A stretch of DNA of 64,000 nucleotides, taken from assembly GCA_013400155.1 (NCBI GenBank), contig VXBM01001307.1, positions 57,688 through 121,687 on the forward strand, written 5' to 3'. Position 1 is the first letter of the stretch, and the number at the start of each line of letters is the position of its first letter. Shown here piece by piece: positions 24,936 to 37,870 of the stretch. This DNA comes from Helopsaltes ochotensis (Eukaryota > Chordata > Aves > Passeriformes > Locustellidae). A program made the translations under genes and the position numbers. The notes beneath the pieces are model-generated. The model searched no databases. It was not told the DNA's origin and worked only from the letters and a program-made list of their open reading frames with translations.

Positions 24936-26649
24936 TTTTAAATGCTTAGAGTAACATGGTTAGAACCCAGGTCACAGGAAGAACTTTTTTTTGTTATTAT
25001 TTGGGAGGAAAAGAAAAGAATTACATGCTGTATTAAAAAATGGCATTAAAAAAAAAAAAAAAAGAGTCAATCGGCAGCACAAGTCCTGTTCAGTGGGACT
25101 CCACATCCCAGACATTTATCCTGGCTTTGTTTTCTTTATGTTTAATGATATTCTTCATGTGGGCAATCTGGAGCCTCCAATTCCCTCAGCCTGTCTCTTG
25201 GCTCTTAATGCTGTATTTGTTTGGTAAATTGTCTCCATGTTAATCTTCTTCATCAAATACTTGGGGTCAGATTTGAAAAATCTTTGATCAAATCTACTAC
25301 CACCCAAGCTTCTTCACTGCCATGTGCTTCTGATATGTTCTTGTGCACATTAACGGGTCATTTACTCATTAAAGAACAATGAAAAACATGCATAGTATGA
25401 GAGGTCCTGCAGGAGACTTTGAACTGTTTATTAAATCTATGAAATAATTTCTGTCACTTGCCTTTTTTTTAAAAGAGATAAGAAGCTCATTTTCAGGGGA
25501 ACTCCTGATGCTTTACAGTCTCCTTTCTCCTGCTTTTTTTGCACTGCAAGGTTCAAAAAGTACTCTGTAAAAACTGTGACGTACTCAGATTCATCCTGTA
25601 GGACCAAGAGTAAATGACAAATTAAAGGGATTTCATGTCTTCCTACACAGAAATCAAAGGGCACACCAACTGTCGGGTGGGCTGGTGGTTTGTACTACTG
25701 ATACTGCCGTTCCTCCACATGTCAAAGTTCATCAATTGCCTCAGAGATCCTCACACTCGAGGAAGGCAGGACCTGGTCCTATCTCTTTCAGAAGCACTCC
25801 TTGCACACCTCTCAGCACACAACTCCTGATGCAGGTCAAATGCTCCGCATCAAACACCTCTCTCCCAGCTTGGCTAAAACAGTTGAAGGAAACAAATACC
25901 AAGAGTTTAAACTAAAAGCATTTCCCGAATGGTTTCCAAGTGGTTTTCCTGGTGGAAGAACCTGGGAATAACAACCTGACAAGGGATCTGCAGAGGCTCA
26001 GGACACGGGCAGGACCCAGTTCCTCACCATCACCAGCCAAGAGCACTATTTACTTCCCAGCGGTTTTAAAGAACGTGTTTTGCTGTTGTGTTTGAGGTCA
26101 GAGGGACCACAGAGTGACCCACTCACAAATCAAGTCTGAATATTTCATTCCGGGATTCTTTTCGCTTGCTTAATCATTTGTTTTACGTTCATGTCCTCTT
26201 TTGTTTTTCTAACACATGGCACCAAACAAGTTCAAGTAGATGGCTTAATGAAATGAAAAGGCCCCTTTTCCTTGCAAAAAGAAACCAAGGCAAAACCAAC
26301 ACATATATTGTGAAAGTCAAAGGGAGAAAAGAAAGAAAAACCTTGAGAAACCAGCATACTTTTTCAGTATGTACTTTTTCAGTACTTATTAATAATCAAT
26401 TTATTCAGGTTTTTTTAACTGTTTTTCACAGGAACAACTCCAAAGAGTAAAATCCTACAAAATTCTTACATCAGCATGAACATTACCCCTGTACTGTGCC
26501 ATATGAGAGCTGGGATACTTTTTTACTATGTCAAAGCTGCATCTGATACTTTCTGGGCTCAACCCTTTGCTTTTCTATCCTCCTACCAGTTCCACTGGCT
26601 TTTTAATGCATTCCCATTGCCAAAATTTGCGTGTGTGTAATTACAATGC
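24936..26649. other. Spacer with one short duplication
   Basis: A run of about 16 A sits at 25048-25063. TACTTTTTCAGTA is directly repeated at 26357-26369 and 26372-26384. Open frames of up to 94 codons show no family motif. Confidence 0.45.
26357..26384. repeat. Short direct duplication
   Basis: TACTTTTTCAGTA occurs twice with a 15-bp period. It is a small local slippage duplication. Confidence 0.8.
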
Positions 26650-27170
26650 AGGAGGCATCACACGGGGATCTCCCAGCCTCTCCGCACAAGCGAAACGGAA
26701 TAAATCCAGAAAAGTTCGCACTTCCAGACTGCAGCTACGGAGGAACCGCTGAGAACGCGGGACTTGTTTTGGCCTAATTTACAAAGATATTGTGCTAGAA
26801 CTGATAAAACGCTGCCTGGTGACGAACTGGGTTTGGAGGTGGCTGCCTGTCCGCAGGGGAGGAGAGCTGTGAGCCGTTTGAGCGTCGCCCAAGAAAAGCC
26901 ATCGGAACAATCCCATAAACAATGGAGTGGGGCGGCCCTTGGACGTGGCGACGCGCTGGGCCAGAGCCTTGAAGTCAATGGGAGGCTTGGCACCGGTTTT
27001 AATTAGGCCAGGATTTCAGCCAGTGAGCTTTGGGCTCTTAGCAGCCCATTGGGAAAGGGGCCAACCTCGGGAAGAAAGAGGCTGACCAGCAGGAAGAGGA
27101 AGCTCCCGGATTTCCCCGCAGCAGCAGCTTCCTCTCTCCTGGCGCTCAAAAAGTGACGAACCTCATGTGT
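26650..27170. promoter_or_regulatory. CpG-rich block with paired SOX-type sites
   Basis: By eye I count about 28 CpG dinucleotides in roughly 520 bp, well above the surrounding AT-rich spacer. Runs such as GAGCGTCGCCC and GGACGTGGCGACGCGCTGGG are especially dense. Two SOX cores, AACAAT at 26906-26911 and at 26918-26923, lie 12 bp apart, about one helical turn. It may be a distal promoter or CpG-rich enhancer. Frames of 111 and 80 codons cross it on opposite strands, as expected for GC-rich DNA, and neither is recognisable. Confidence 0.42.
26968..26994. mobile_element. Possible fragment of an ancient amniote repeat
   Basis: CTTGAAGTCAATGGGAGGC followed by TTGGCACC resembles the GAAGTCAATGGGAGTTAGGCACC word that I remember as recurring in bird, turtle and crocodilian genomes as part of an old palindromic interspersed repeat. 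Only about 26 bp are recognisable and I cannot name the family with certainty. Confidence 0.35.
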
Positions 27171-30100
27171 CAGCTCAGTGCAAGAGGCGCTGGGACCCAA
27201 ACCACAACAAACAAACCCAGGCACCAATTTTTTTTTTTTTCTCCTCTGCATGATATCTGGAGGGAGATGTTCATGGAGGAGCCAGTGTAGGAGAGGGGCT
27301 TTGCCAAGATTGTCTGTAAACGCTCAAACCAGAAAGCAGAAAAGCAGAGTCAAGGGACCTATTCAAGCAATGGGAATTGCTATGGAATTATTCAGGAGTT
27401 ATTTATCCACAATTCAAAAAAGAAAATCAACACCTCACCGAATCACTCCAACAGAAAATCAGATACTGGAAGGGTACTTGTTCTTCTTGTTCTTCCCAAT
27501 TTTAACTCCTCTTTTTTTCTCCTAGAGCTATTGCTGAGTGCTGTATTTTGAATTTCAGTAGCTCCTGAGATAATACTGAAGTAAAAGCACTTGCCTCCCT
27601 AATACAGCTCCTGAACATGGGGAAACATTCCTAAAAAGTGGAAGAAAACAAAACTTGCTGAAAACACAGAGGGCAAGCTCATCAGAAGCAAAAGGCAAAA
27701 GAACCTCTAAGTAGGTTTACCAAGAATCATTAAGTGGGTTTAGGAGAACAAATTGATCAATAAGTTAAAAAGAGAGAGCAAACTAGGGAGATTCCCTTGG
27801 TGTTGAGATTAATTCAGTGCCTCCTGCAGTCAAAAAGTTCTTTGCTCTAATCCCTGTGTGCATCCAGGGTGGCTGCAGCCCTCCCTCCACTGCCCATGGC
27901 ATTAAACCATTATCCATAATTTGGCAAACACTTTTGCCCTCAAGGTGAGGTTGCTTAAATGAATAAAAAAAAAAAAAAAGATTGTCCCTGTTGAATTTTC
28001 ATTTGATATTTAAGGATATGTCCCTACCACCACCTAAGATTTTTTAGGGCACAGGCAAAGCACTATCTTGAGTTTTACTCCTCACTAGAAGAACTCTGTC
28101 AGACCAGGGGAAGACTGAAGAAGATGAGAGACAAGAACAAAATTAGAAAAATAATGTATTATAAGCAAAGTAAATTTCCATGTACTCACAGCTAACTCCA
28201 CACATGGGACATACAACACTTCAGCACAGTAAGAATTATTCAGAAGAAAACTAAAGCAATAGAGATTTGTTGCCTGAAGTTGTCCAAAAGCTCTGGGAAC
28301 AGCTCCCATAAAAGTTTACCAGTGGAAACTCTTGTTGAGTTTATGCCTAGAAATGAAACTAATTTCCATTTCCTTCAAGAAGAGCCATATCACCCTTTGT
28401 TAGAAGATCTTTGACAGCCTTGTGGGGATTAAATTACTCTTTAAGGACATTTGCTATTTTAATATCACAACCACCTTGCTAGAAGAACTAAAAGATCATA
28501 TATATTGTAAATGTATATAAACCTACATCTATAGCTGCATGTACACTTATATACCCAAACTGATTCCCAGCAAGCAGGTACCTGCTGCTGCTTTTCTCTT
28601 CAATTTGCCTCTGAAAATACCCAGCACCATCAGAGCTGGAGGTCATAATGACTTGCAAGCAAAAAGCAAAACTCAAGTCTTTTGAGCTAATCAGAAGACC
28701 TAAATCCTTTCTTGTCCATGTGGGATAAAAACACATCAAAGAGCGCATGTCAAAGGAGATGACGTAAGCCATCTCCATTATTGGCACTTTATGGAACAGT
28801 GAAAGCAGCCCTAAGTAAACAAGAGGCTGGCAGAAAAAAGTTAATTTAATAGAGGTGTCATTTTTGAAGACGAGCACTTGTACTCGAGACAGACATATTA
28901 GGGTATTTTTCCAAGTGTGAGAGGTTCACCAATAACTATGCAGCGTCCTTTGCAGATTCCACTGAATCTAAAAACTCTCAATTTTTCTCAAAAGCCACTT
29001 TCTTGCCAGCAGTTTTAATTTCTCTGGCTGCACCGAACACACAGACAGGCAATCATTTTTTTGGTGGAAAAAGAGTCTTCCAGTGCTCTAGTTCAAATTG
29101 CTAACACATCACAGACCTTCACAAAGCCAAAATTTTGGCATATCACCTGCAAGAGTCACCTTCAGCAATATCTCTTATTTGAGGAGGAAAGTTTTAAGTA
29201 TTTTCAGCAAGACAGGTTCTTGCATAAAATAAATATGTACATGAAACAAATGTAGAGAATAACTGTACACAAAAATCACTGGGATAAATCCATGTGTTTA
29301 CAGGGAAAGTGTCTCAGGTAAATCAGAGTATGACCTAAGTGCTGCCCTTCAGGGTTTGCTAGGATTTCCCTTAACTGCTTTGAACCTTATCTGCCCTGCC
29401 CTATTTCACCACAAACACTGATGCTAAAAGGAAGTTTTCTCCTCACTTTTTTTTTCCTCTTTTAAAGACAGTCTAAAAATCAGATTTTTTTTTTTTTCCT
29501 TCCTGCAGCAAACAGAAGCAGATCAAATATTTTAATTACTCTTGGGTCGTTTGCGCTCATATAATTTCATACCCACATATCTTCAATATTTATAGCAGAC
29601 ACTGGAAAGATTTAACATATGTAGTGATTTCCACCAAGTAACTCCACACTCTCCCTGAATACAAAGATGTAATTTGTCACCATTTATACAACCCGCTAAA
29701 AAATCCAGCCAGTAATTCATGTGAACAAGTTTCCCCTCTAAGATTCTAATTAAAACACAAATGCCTTGCACACTTCAAATTGCGGTATCCTGTACATGTG
29801 TTTTAACTACAGCCTGAGCAGAGGGAAGGGTTTGTAAATAAGATTTATTCTCATATCTGAAGAACATCTATGCAATTAGATGAACACAATAAAATATATA
29901 TTTTTTAAGAAACTCCAAAATAACAACTTTACTAAGCAACATATACAATAGAAATAAAATATTCAAGAAGTAATAGCAACAATTGTTGAGATTAAAACCA
30001 AAGACTAACTCAGGACTAAAGCAAAATACAATTTGCAGGACACCAATTTCTTCTGTTTTAAAAGAAAGTTCGTGTTCTTTGGAGAATACCATGAGGAGTT

Positions 30101-31129
30101 TTTCAGAAAAAGATCCATAAAACAGGAAATTTGCCGTAAAATTGGAACAGTACCTGACAGGGGATCTAGCAGCTGTTTTACAGGGACTGTGTGTGCTTGC
30201 TGGTTCAGTGAATAAAAAAAAAAATTTAAAAAAAAGTTTTGATTATGACACATAAGGGATAGATAGGGCCTCAAAATTGGAGTTATTGAGGGAAAAAAAT
30301 GTAAGCAACACATCCCCATCACTTCCAGAGCCTTTCATGGCAGTGAGAGGTTAAAGCAGTGGCTTTTGGAGACTTGCATTTTTGTGTGGATATAGCAACG
30401 CTACAAGCTGGCAACAGAAATCATCCACCAAAGGCCACATTTTGCCCTCTGTTGCCCACAAATAACTCCAGTGGAATTCAAGAGAAGTTGTGTGCACACA
30501 TAGCTGGCCCCAAAATCTCTTCCTTAAGTTGCTGAAAATCTCCCTGGAACGAAACAAAAGTGATAACAGGAACAGAATATAATAAAATAACTGCACTCTC
30601 TGGAGACCCCGAGACCACATCCTTTGTTTCTCTGAGACATTCCTTGGTAACTTTTCAGCTCTGTCTCTCTTTATTGCCCAAACTCTGCAGTATCCCTGTC
30701 CTCCTCACCGTCATCTTGGTTTTTTATCACCGTTCTGCAATTTGTCAGTAACCTCTGTATCTTAAAAAGCACACCCAGAGCTTTCTCCAGGCCCTCTTTG
30801 AGAAAGTGAAGATAGATGTGAAGAGGAGACGTGTTTGACAAACTGACGCTCAGCAACAATTCCTAGGAAATATGGACGACTTCTTCTTCCTCGCTGCTTC
30901 TATTTTCTGTTTTATCAAAAACGATGATTCATAATTTCTGGAGACTGGGGCCAAGTGGGGTGAAAGGAGCTATAAATATCCTAAAAATACATCTATGCCT
31001 TCAAGCCTGATGCATGTTCAGCGTGGCTCAAACTGTGGGACTTCTCAGGGATGCCTCACGTTTTGCCTGGACAGCGAGGAGGGTGTCAGCTAAGACCTGC
31101 CAGGAATATTTGCTTATTGGAAGTTGGAC
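27171..31129. other. Spacer, nothing recognised
   Basis: A T run lies at 27229-27240 and an A run at 27966-27979. Open frames reach 129 codons (28488-28877 on -) without motifs. No CpG clusters, recognisable CR1 stubs or tandem arrays are seen in this 4-kb stretch. Confidence 0.45.
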
Positions 31130-31262
31130 TAAAAGTGCAATCCTTAGCACAAATAAATAACGCTACTCTGCCTTACGCAAGCTATCTGCCGTGCCCCTGA
31201 TTTTGCAAATTCTTGATTGTATTGAGTAATACTCAGTACATATTAATATTTCTACATACTGA
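31130..31262. promoter_or_regulatory. Candidate conserved non-coding element
   Basis: Contains AAATAAATAACGCTACTCTGCC, TTACGCAAGC (a C/EBP-like half), TTTTGCAAATTC (octamer-like) and ATTGAGTAATACTCAGT. In the last, ACTGAGTATTACTCAAT-type symmetry gives an imperfect palindrome centred near 31230. Repeat-free and non-coding. Confidence 0.3.
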
Positions 31263-33589
31263 AATCAGACAAAAAAAAATCTCCGAATGCATTTTTACCA
31301 GACAAAAGTCCTTTTACTAGGCATAAATCATTTTACTCTTTCCTTTAAAACATAGGTTAGGTGAAATTCATCTTAGGGGGGAAAAATAAAAGGAATGGTA
31401 AGAAGTAGTTATGTACTGGAATCAGTTTGTGTAATCTGGCTGTATTTGTGGCTTCTATTTTTGTGGGAAGGAGGTCTCAGATGCTGTCAGTGTATTTCTT
31501 CTATTCTCTAGTCCTAAGGGAAAGTTGACCTTATTCTCATTTTCCCACTCTCTCAGCCTTTGGTTTGCTGCAGAATTCCAGGAAGAACTTCCTGCAAGAG
31601 AACAATATCTGGCACCCATGGAGCTGACTAAGTGAAGGAGCAGTATACTAAAGGGGAGGTCAGCCTCGAGTAAATAAGGTAAATCACTGTTATCCTGGAT
31701 ATGAGACCTCTGAGGCAGAGCTGCAACACCTTTCAGGAAGCTGGGAAGAGCATGCCAAAAGCTGCTGCTCTCCTGGAAACAGCAAATGAGCAGAGGGTCA
31801 TTCTGTCATAAATCCAGTTGCACTTTAGTGCACATCTTTAGTCTATTAAAAAGAAAGCATTGCAAATGTTTCCACTGAACTTCAGGCTTGAGAGAGAGAG
31901 GGGGTTTAATTGTTTTAATTTGGCATGATTTGTTTTAGTTTTTTTAGAGTTTTTGTTAATATTTTTAGTAAATGTATGTACTTTTTGGTGCTCTATGGGT
32001 GTGATCAAAATGACATGAGCAATAAAATTGCCAAGAGCTGTTGGCAAGTCCCCTCAGAGTTTAGGTACTAACATAGATGCAAAAGTCTAGGTCAGGGCAG
32101 CAAGAGAAAGTCTCCAACTCTCAGCAGTGAATCCACACTCACAGTGGCTTTCCCTTGGTTTCTCAAAAGCACTGACTAAAAAAAAAATATGATGGAATTC
32201 AGGTTGGAGAATGAGTTTACTCTACCTAGAGTTCAAATTAAAGGTGGAGTGATTTTCCTGCAGTCAGCAGCAGGCTTGAAACATATTTCTTATTTACCTG
32301 CCCAGCTTTAGCCACAAAGAAAGTAAAAACAGAACAAGAAATGTAAGAGAAAGTATAGAAGGAAATTAACAGCCTTCTTTAAATTCCACCAGAGCAATTC
32401 TGCAAACCCACAGCAGCAAAAGCACAGAGCACAGTGGTGGGCTCCATTCCTGGGGCCGGACACCAAACCTGGAACCAACCCTGCCCCTTAACCTCCTCTT
32501 TCCCAAATTTGATCCAAACCTCTAACCTAGATCTGAAGCATTTCCTGGTGAAACAGATACACCAGTTCCTTTTCGCCAAAGCCTTCTGCCAGGAGTGGCT
32601 CAACGCATCCCTTAAAGGTGTATCTTCATAAATCCTTATCTCTGGAATTCCGTGAGCTGCGATCACAGGAAGGGGGGGAAGCTCATCAGAAAGCTGTCAC
32701 TCTGCCCACTGGCCACACTCACAAAAACCTGCCAGGTAACTCCACTGGCTCTGTGGAAAAGTATGGACAACACACTTGATCTCTATTCAGGGTGGCCATT
32801 TCCTACTCACATTTCTGTTCTGGCAACTGAACTGTGACCACAGGCACTGGACACACATGAGTCTGCAGTGCTCCCTGATCCTTTTGGCTCGCTCCTTTAT
32901 TAACTCAGTCCCTATCCAACCCAAGAGTGGGTTCTGTGCAGCAGAACATTCCTAGTAAACACCCACATCCCATTCAAAACCACTTTCAGCGTTGATACTA
33001 TTCTTGAAGTCTGCGGTTAATCTGGACTCTAATTTCAATGCTTTTGCAGCAGCTGAGAATCCATTGCCTTAAAGTGTAAAACCAGAAAGGATTAAACGAA
33101 ATTTAAAAAACAGAGCCTCTCCTTTGAGGCAAACAGGCATATGGTTTAAAATATTTCAGAATTCTAGCTGTACCTGTGAAACATAAGCCTAAGCAGATCA
33201 CAAGCCTGGGTGCTAGTTAACTAGACTAGTGCAAAAACCTCGGTGCACTTAAATTAGAAGACTTTTAAGGGGAACACATTCCTTTGAGTTGACATTGGCA
33301 ATCAGATTAAGACACATGGCATCCACGGGGCCATTATCCCAAACTCAGCTTGGGAGGGGTACAAGTGATCTGCAGAGAGCAGTTGCCCTTGAGATGAAGG
33401 GAGCAGCGAGGCAAAATAGACGGATGTATAACCACCACATGTTTCTTGAGGGAAAAGTAGGCTCTGGCAGAGCTCCAGCAAGGGCACAGCAGGCAGCTGT
33501 AGCTCGCTCTAAAAATGCAGCAACCACCTTCCAGAGGAGGATGAAAAGGGGCTGCTTCCCTGGGTAGAACTCCTCGCGATCCGCAGTCG
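31263..33589. other. Spacer, nothing recognised
   Basis: Contains a GA-rich bit at 31888-31906 and the perfect 12-bp palindrome CTAGTTAACTAG at 33213-33224, which includes the HNF1-like half GTTAAC. Open frames of up to 95 codons have no motif. Overlapping frames near 33290-33600 lie in a G+C-richer stretch. Confidence 0.45.
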
Positions 33590-33790
33590 CGTCTCCGGTG
33601 CAACTTTACACCGACGCTTTATTATTCTCACCGGGGAGGAGCACGTTTCTGTAAATGCATTAGAAGTGTAAATATATTAATGCAATACTTTCTCCCAATT
33701 AAATAATTTATACGCTCCCTTTATAACTGAAGCATGAAAGAATGTGTGGCTTTCTGCTAATATTTGAGATGGCAGTGGTTCAAGCGGTGC
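33590..33790. promoter_or_regulatory. Candidate conserved non-coding element
   Basis: Contains ACCGACGCTTTATTATTCTCACC, GTAAATGCATTAG, ATATATTAATGCAATAC and AATTAAATAATTTATACGC. Repeated ATGCA/TGCAAT and TTAAT words suggest POU and homeodomain binding. CpGs are retained in AT-rich DNA. No repeat or coding evidence. Confidence 0.35.
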
Positions 33791-36700
33791 CACTTTGGGG
33801 AGTCGACGAGTCGGAGGTGAAACAGGAGTGGTGCAACTCCTGTTTATCCAGGATCCCTGCATTTTGCTGCACTATTACATGTACCTGTAGCTATATCACA
33901 CCAGTGAAAAATAAACAGCTAAAACACATATTACATTTTTAGTGCTTCCCCCCGAATGGGAAATAGGAAAAAAAGAGAGAGATTTCATAGTGCAACATTA
34001 AAAATGTAATTTTTTTGTTTCCTCCAACTTTTGTGAGAACCTGCAGGTCAGACCTCTACAACAATTCTCCCCAGGCAGGGAAAGTCACTTCCTGTCTCTT
34101 TTCCCATGAATTTTGTTGCAATTTGCAGGACTTTGTGGGAAATTTGCCACAATTTGTGGGACGCTTTGGTCCTCTGGGGGAGTTTGCAGTCGTGCACTGC
34201 TGCAGCCTGAAGATTTTGCTGAGATGTGGATTTTATGTCGTGTGATCCAAGCACAGAACTTCACGTGAGGATAGAGAATGGCCTTGTTCCATCCAGATCA
34301 CTGGGAACAAAGTATTGCTCCACACTCACAAATGTTTAAAATCAGCTGGACAATCAGGAGCCTCATTCATGAGATCAAGAATGGCTAAGGAAAAAGAAAA
34401 GTGAATCTTCTCCACAAGAAAATTGTAGCTCAGAACAGGGAAAAAGCTCAGAAGGAAAGAAGCCCCAAAATAAAACAAAAAAATTCACAATACTATACCT
34501 ATAATTAAGAAAAGAGTTCATACTTGCATGTCATTTTTTTTCTGCCTTTCACAAGAAAAGAACAGCTGCTCTCCATCTCCCAGGTAGCTGACAAGCAAAT
34601 ACTGCAAAGTTTTGGCTCCATGTGATTTCTAAATAGTACAGGGGGAAGGAGCAATCATTTGTGACAGAGCTGGGATTCTAAGGTAATCTTTAAAAAATTA
34701 ACAATAAAGAAAAGAAGAATAAAAAAAAGAGGGAAGGATGGGGTAGACAGAAGTGATGAAAAGTCAAGAGAAAAACCCAAGACGGTAATATTGAGGACAG
34801 GGGGATATCAATTCACCAGGCATTTGTGTGCACAGGCACTGATCAGTGCAAGTGCTTGGTGAGCAGAAGATCAAGGGAAAGGGCAGTGGCTGAACTGAGG
34901 AGTGACTGGGAATGACCCTCCAGGAACACTTTTCATTTCCCTCTGAACTCCACTGCTCCAACAACTCTTTAGTGAATATTTGCTCAGGTCAAATGTACCA
35001 ATACCGCCGTGTAGAGACAGGGGTTTTTAACTCAGTTTTTTTCAAAACCTTAAAAACATTATTTGGCTTCCTGGGATGATGCTGGCGTTTCATTTCCAGA
35101 AAGCAGAAACCTATCATCCCCCTGGTTCCTCTATTTCCAAGTATCATGAGAAAAGTAGAAATGCTCAGTGTTTTTCCAGTACGTATCAAGGACTTTGCCA
35201 GACATACACCACTAGATTTCCCCACATCCAGTATTGGACTACAGTAGTTTTGTGGCAGACCTACATTTATTCATGATCTGGAGACAATTTGAACCTGTCT
35301 AAGAGGCAATCTGGTTATAAATGGATTTTTACATGCTTTTGTTTCTTCACTTTCAGGCTGATTTCTCTCACTCCAAAGAGATCGAGAATAAAACTCTGCT
35401 TCACTTTGCAGAGCCTGCTTCACATTGTGGATTTTCAAGGAGAATGCTTTCCTTGGAACAGGGACAGATACCTCTTTTCTGATGGGAAAGCTCCTCACCT
35501 GTGTTTGAGGGAGCTGGTGTGATGAGCTCTAAGCACAGTAGCTGTTTGCAAAGGCAGCTCTAACCACTCTCAGTGCACCATGCTGGGATTAAATGATTTC
35601 TACAGATAGGTCAGAAACGCAGTTCGCAGACCTTCACAGCATTTGCTCTGCATAAATTATTCAGCTCAAATTTCTCATCGTCCAAATAAGTTTGGAAACT
35701 TCTGTGACTTTTATTTGATGAGCACCTTGGCAATGAGGGCTCAACTAGTTTGAGGAAAGGCCCCTCTTGCCTCACAAGGCCTACACACTTCATATTCACT
35801 TTTGAACTTGTTTTTTTTATTATTATTATTTTATTTCACTGCTGCTTTACTGAGTACTCCTACATTGCATGCTTCTTTCTCCCCATCTACAGCAAAAGGC
35901 ACTGATCTGGTACTTAACAAGACAGACAGTTAATAATTCATGTGCTCACGTTAAACCAGGTAGTGCCATAAAATGGTGGAACCTGCTTTTTTAGTTAATT
36001 TTTAAACAGTCCTCCTGAATGCTGAGGGGGCTGCAAGCACCTCAACAGTATGTAATATTAACACACAGAAAGCTACGTTTATATAACATTTATGTGACAA
36101 ATCAACAAAAGCACAAAAACTCAAGAGGCAAACGCTCCATCCAGAGCTCGTTCGTGGGCTTTTTGCTGCAGCACAGACACACACACAGAGAGGAGGCAGA
36201 CAGAGCTGTGAAACCCATGAGGCAGAGCAGAGTAAAGCAGGGCACCACTGGCCTGTCCTCTGCTTCCTCTGCACTTACACACTTGGGCCAGGCAAATTTT
36301 GTTTCACTATTAAAAAAAAAAAAAATCCTCGCCATAAAAAAATTCAACAGACAATGGTTACGCTTCCTACAAACCAGATCACAGCACCCCCTAGGAAGTT
36401 CATCCAAGTGGCGGCTGCTTCTTGACTTGGGTTTATCGTTTTCTATGCATAAATACAATTTTCGGGCACTGCACTCTTCCTGGGACAGTATGTTTCGTTT
36501 ATTCAAACAAAAAAATGATTGTCATTTTCTAAGATATGTTTGAATTCTTTTCATGCACTTCCTAAGTACTTTAACCTGTGAATTCAATAAGTTTGCCAAC
36601 TTCTAAGCATATATTGAACACCTCTTTAACCTAGGCTATGATTAACTCAGCCTCTGGAAGAATCTTAAAACAATACATAGTAGCAACTTTTATAAAACTG

Positions 36701-37619
36701 TCACCAAATTTACTTCAGTTCCATGAAAACGTAATTTAATAGATATTTTTTGAAGCATGGATTGTTAATTATTATGCTTACAAGGCGTGGAGGAGTTTAA
36801 GGGTTTTGTTGGGATTTTTGGGGGGTGTTGATTGGTATTTTGCTTTTTTAAAATTATTTTGTTTGCTTTTAATGGGTTAACTTACAGAAAAGATTTGGAA
36901 TTTTTTCATGGAAATACAATGCCTAGCTTTGAAATTTTCACTGACAAAAAGAATAAAATTTAAAAAATCACCAAGTTAAATATGCAGTCTTCATCTGATA
37001 ACAATTCAGTTTATGAGCAAGCCCTGCTAAGCCAGGTGGAAATGCTTTCTCAGAAGTACAACTGCCATAGCAGATTTCCAGGGGTGCCAGAATTAACTGG
37101 ATTACAGGCATTTCTGGGCAGATATCCTCTCCAGTCACCCGAGCAGAAGAACCAACATGCTGCCCATTACCATTGCACCATTTTTTTCCCCCACACAGGC
37201 AAAAGCCTCACTCAACTGGACTTTTCAGAGAAACTTCAGCGAGCACCACGACTTCACCATGAGCATAGACACCTGCAAGGATGGAGAAAACACACAGGGA
37301 CTGGGCCAAAATGGCTGAATTTCCTCCCTTTCCCAATTCCCTTGGCCCAGGGAAGCCAAACCACCACACACGATCCACGACCAGCTCGAAGCAGAGCTCA
37401 GCCTGGAAAACAAAACCAATTGCCGCAGACCTTTGGAGCCCTCTTAAGAACGACTGACAGCTCTCCCCCACGAGGGGAAAGAACTGCCATTTTCAAAATA
37501 ATTGCTTTCCGTTTTTCAGATTCAAGAAAAGATGCGTGTTTTGAAGAGGAAAAACTTTTCTTTGGGATGCCTGCACTGCTCTACCTACAAGGCCCCACCA
37601 CAATAAACTGCCATTCAAA
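33791..37619. other. Spacer containing the longest open frame of the window
   Basis: No gene is recognised. The frame 36982-37638 (+, 218 codons) and the frame 36019-36543 (+, 174 codons) have no signal peptide, membrane segment, zinc-finger pattern or other recognisable domain. The first overlaps a CNE-like start at its end. An A run of 13 lies in 36310-36326 and an (ATT)n stretch at 35811-35836. CA/GA dinucleotides cluster at 36175-36196. Confidence 0.45.
35811..35836. repeat. (ATT)n microsatellite after a T run
   Basis: Eight T are followed by about five ATT units, ending in TTTTATTT. Confidence 0.8.
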
Positions 37620-37870
37620 GGGCAGCAGATTTACATAGCCTGCTAATGCATGGTAATACACGTAATATAACTCAGCAAAAGGCTGAATGAGATGAAGTGA
37701 TTTCCCCGGCTTGGGACCGCCCAGACGAGGGTGTTATTATCACACAAATTAGTATGGCTGGAATGTCTCCCTTTAAACATATTAGGATAACAATAAAGAC
37801 AGTTCACCCTCATGTGACCCGCTTCTTCCATAACATTTAACACAGCCAAATTAAAAGTGCAAATCTGTTA
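37620..37870. promoter_or_regulatory. Candidate conserved non-coding element (strong texture)
   Basis: About 250 bp containing CTGCTAATGCATGGTAATAC, ACGTAATATAACTC, CCCCGGCTTGGGACCGCCC, GGTGTTATTATCACAC and ATAACAATAAAGAC (a SOX core). It also has CAAATTAAAAGTGC. Several CpGs survive and the sequence is free of repeats. It ends before an A run at 37931-37943. Confidence 0.4.

Noticed and set aside
36019..36543. 174-codon plus-strand open frame
   Set aside because: Low-complexity His/Lys-rich parts and a Lys run from a poly-A tract; no recognisable domain.
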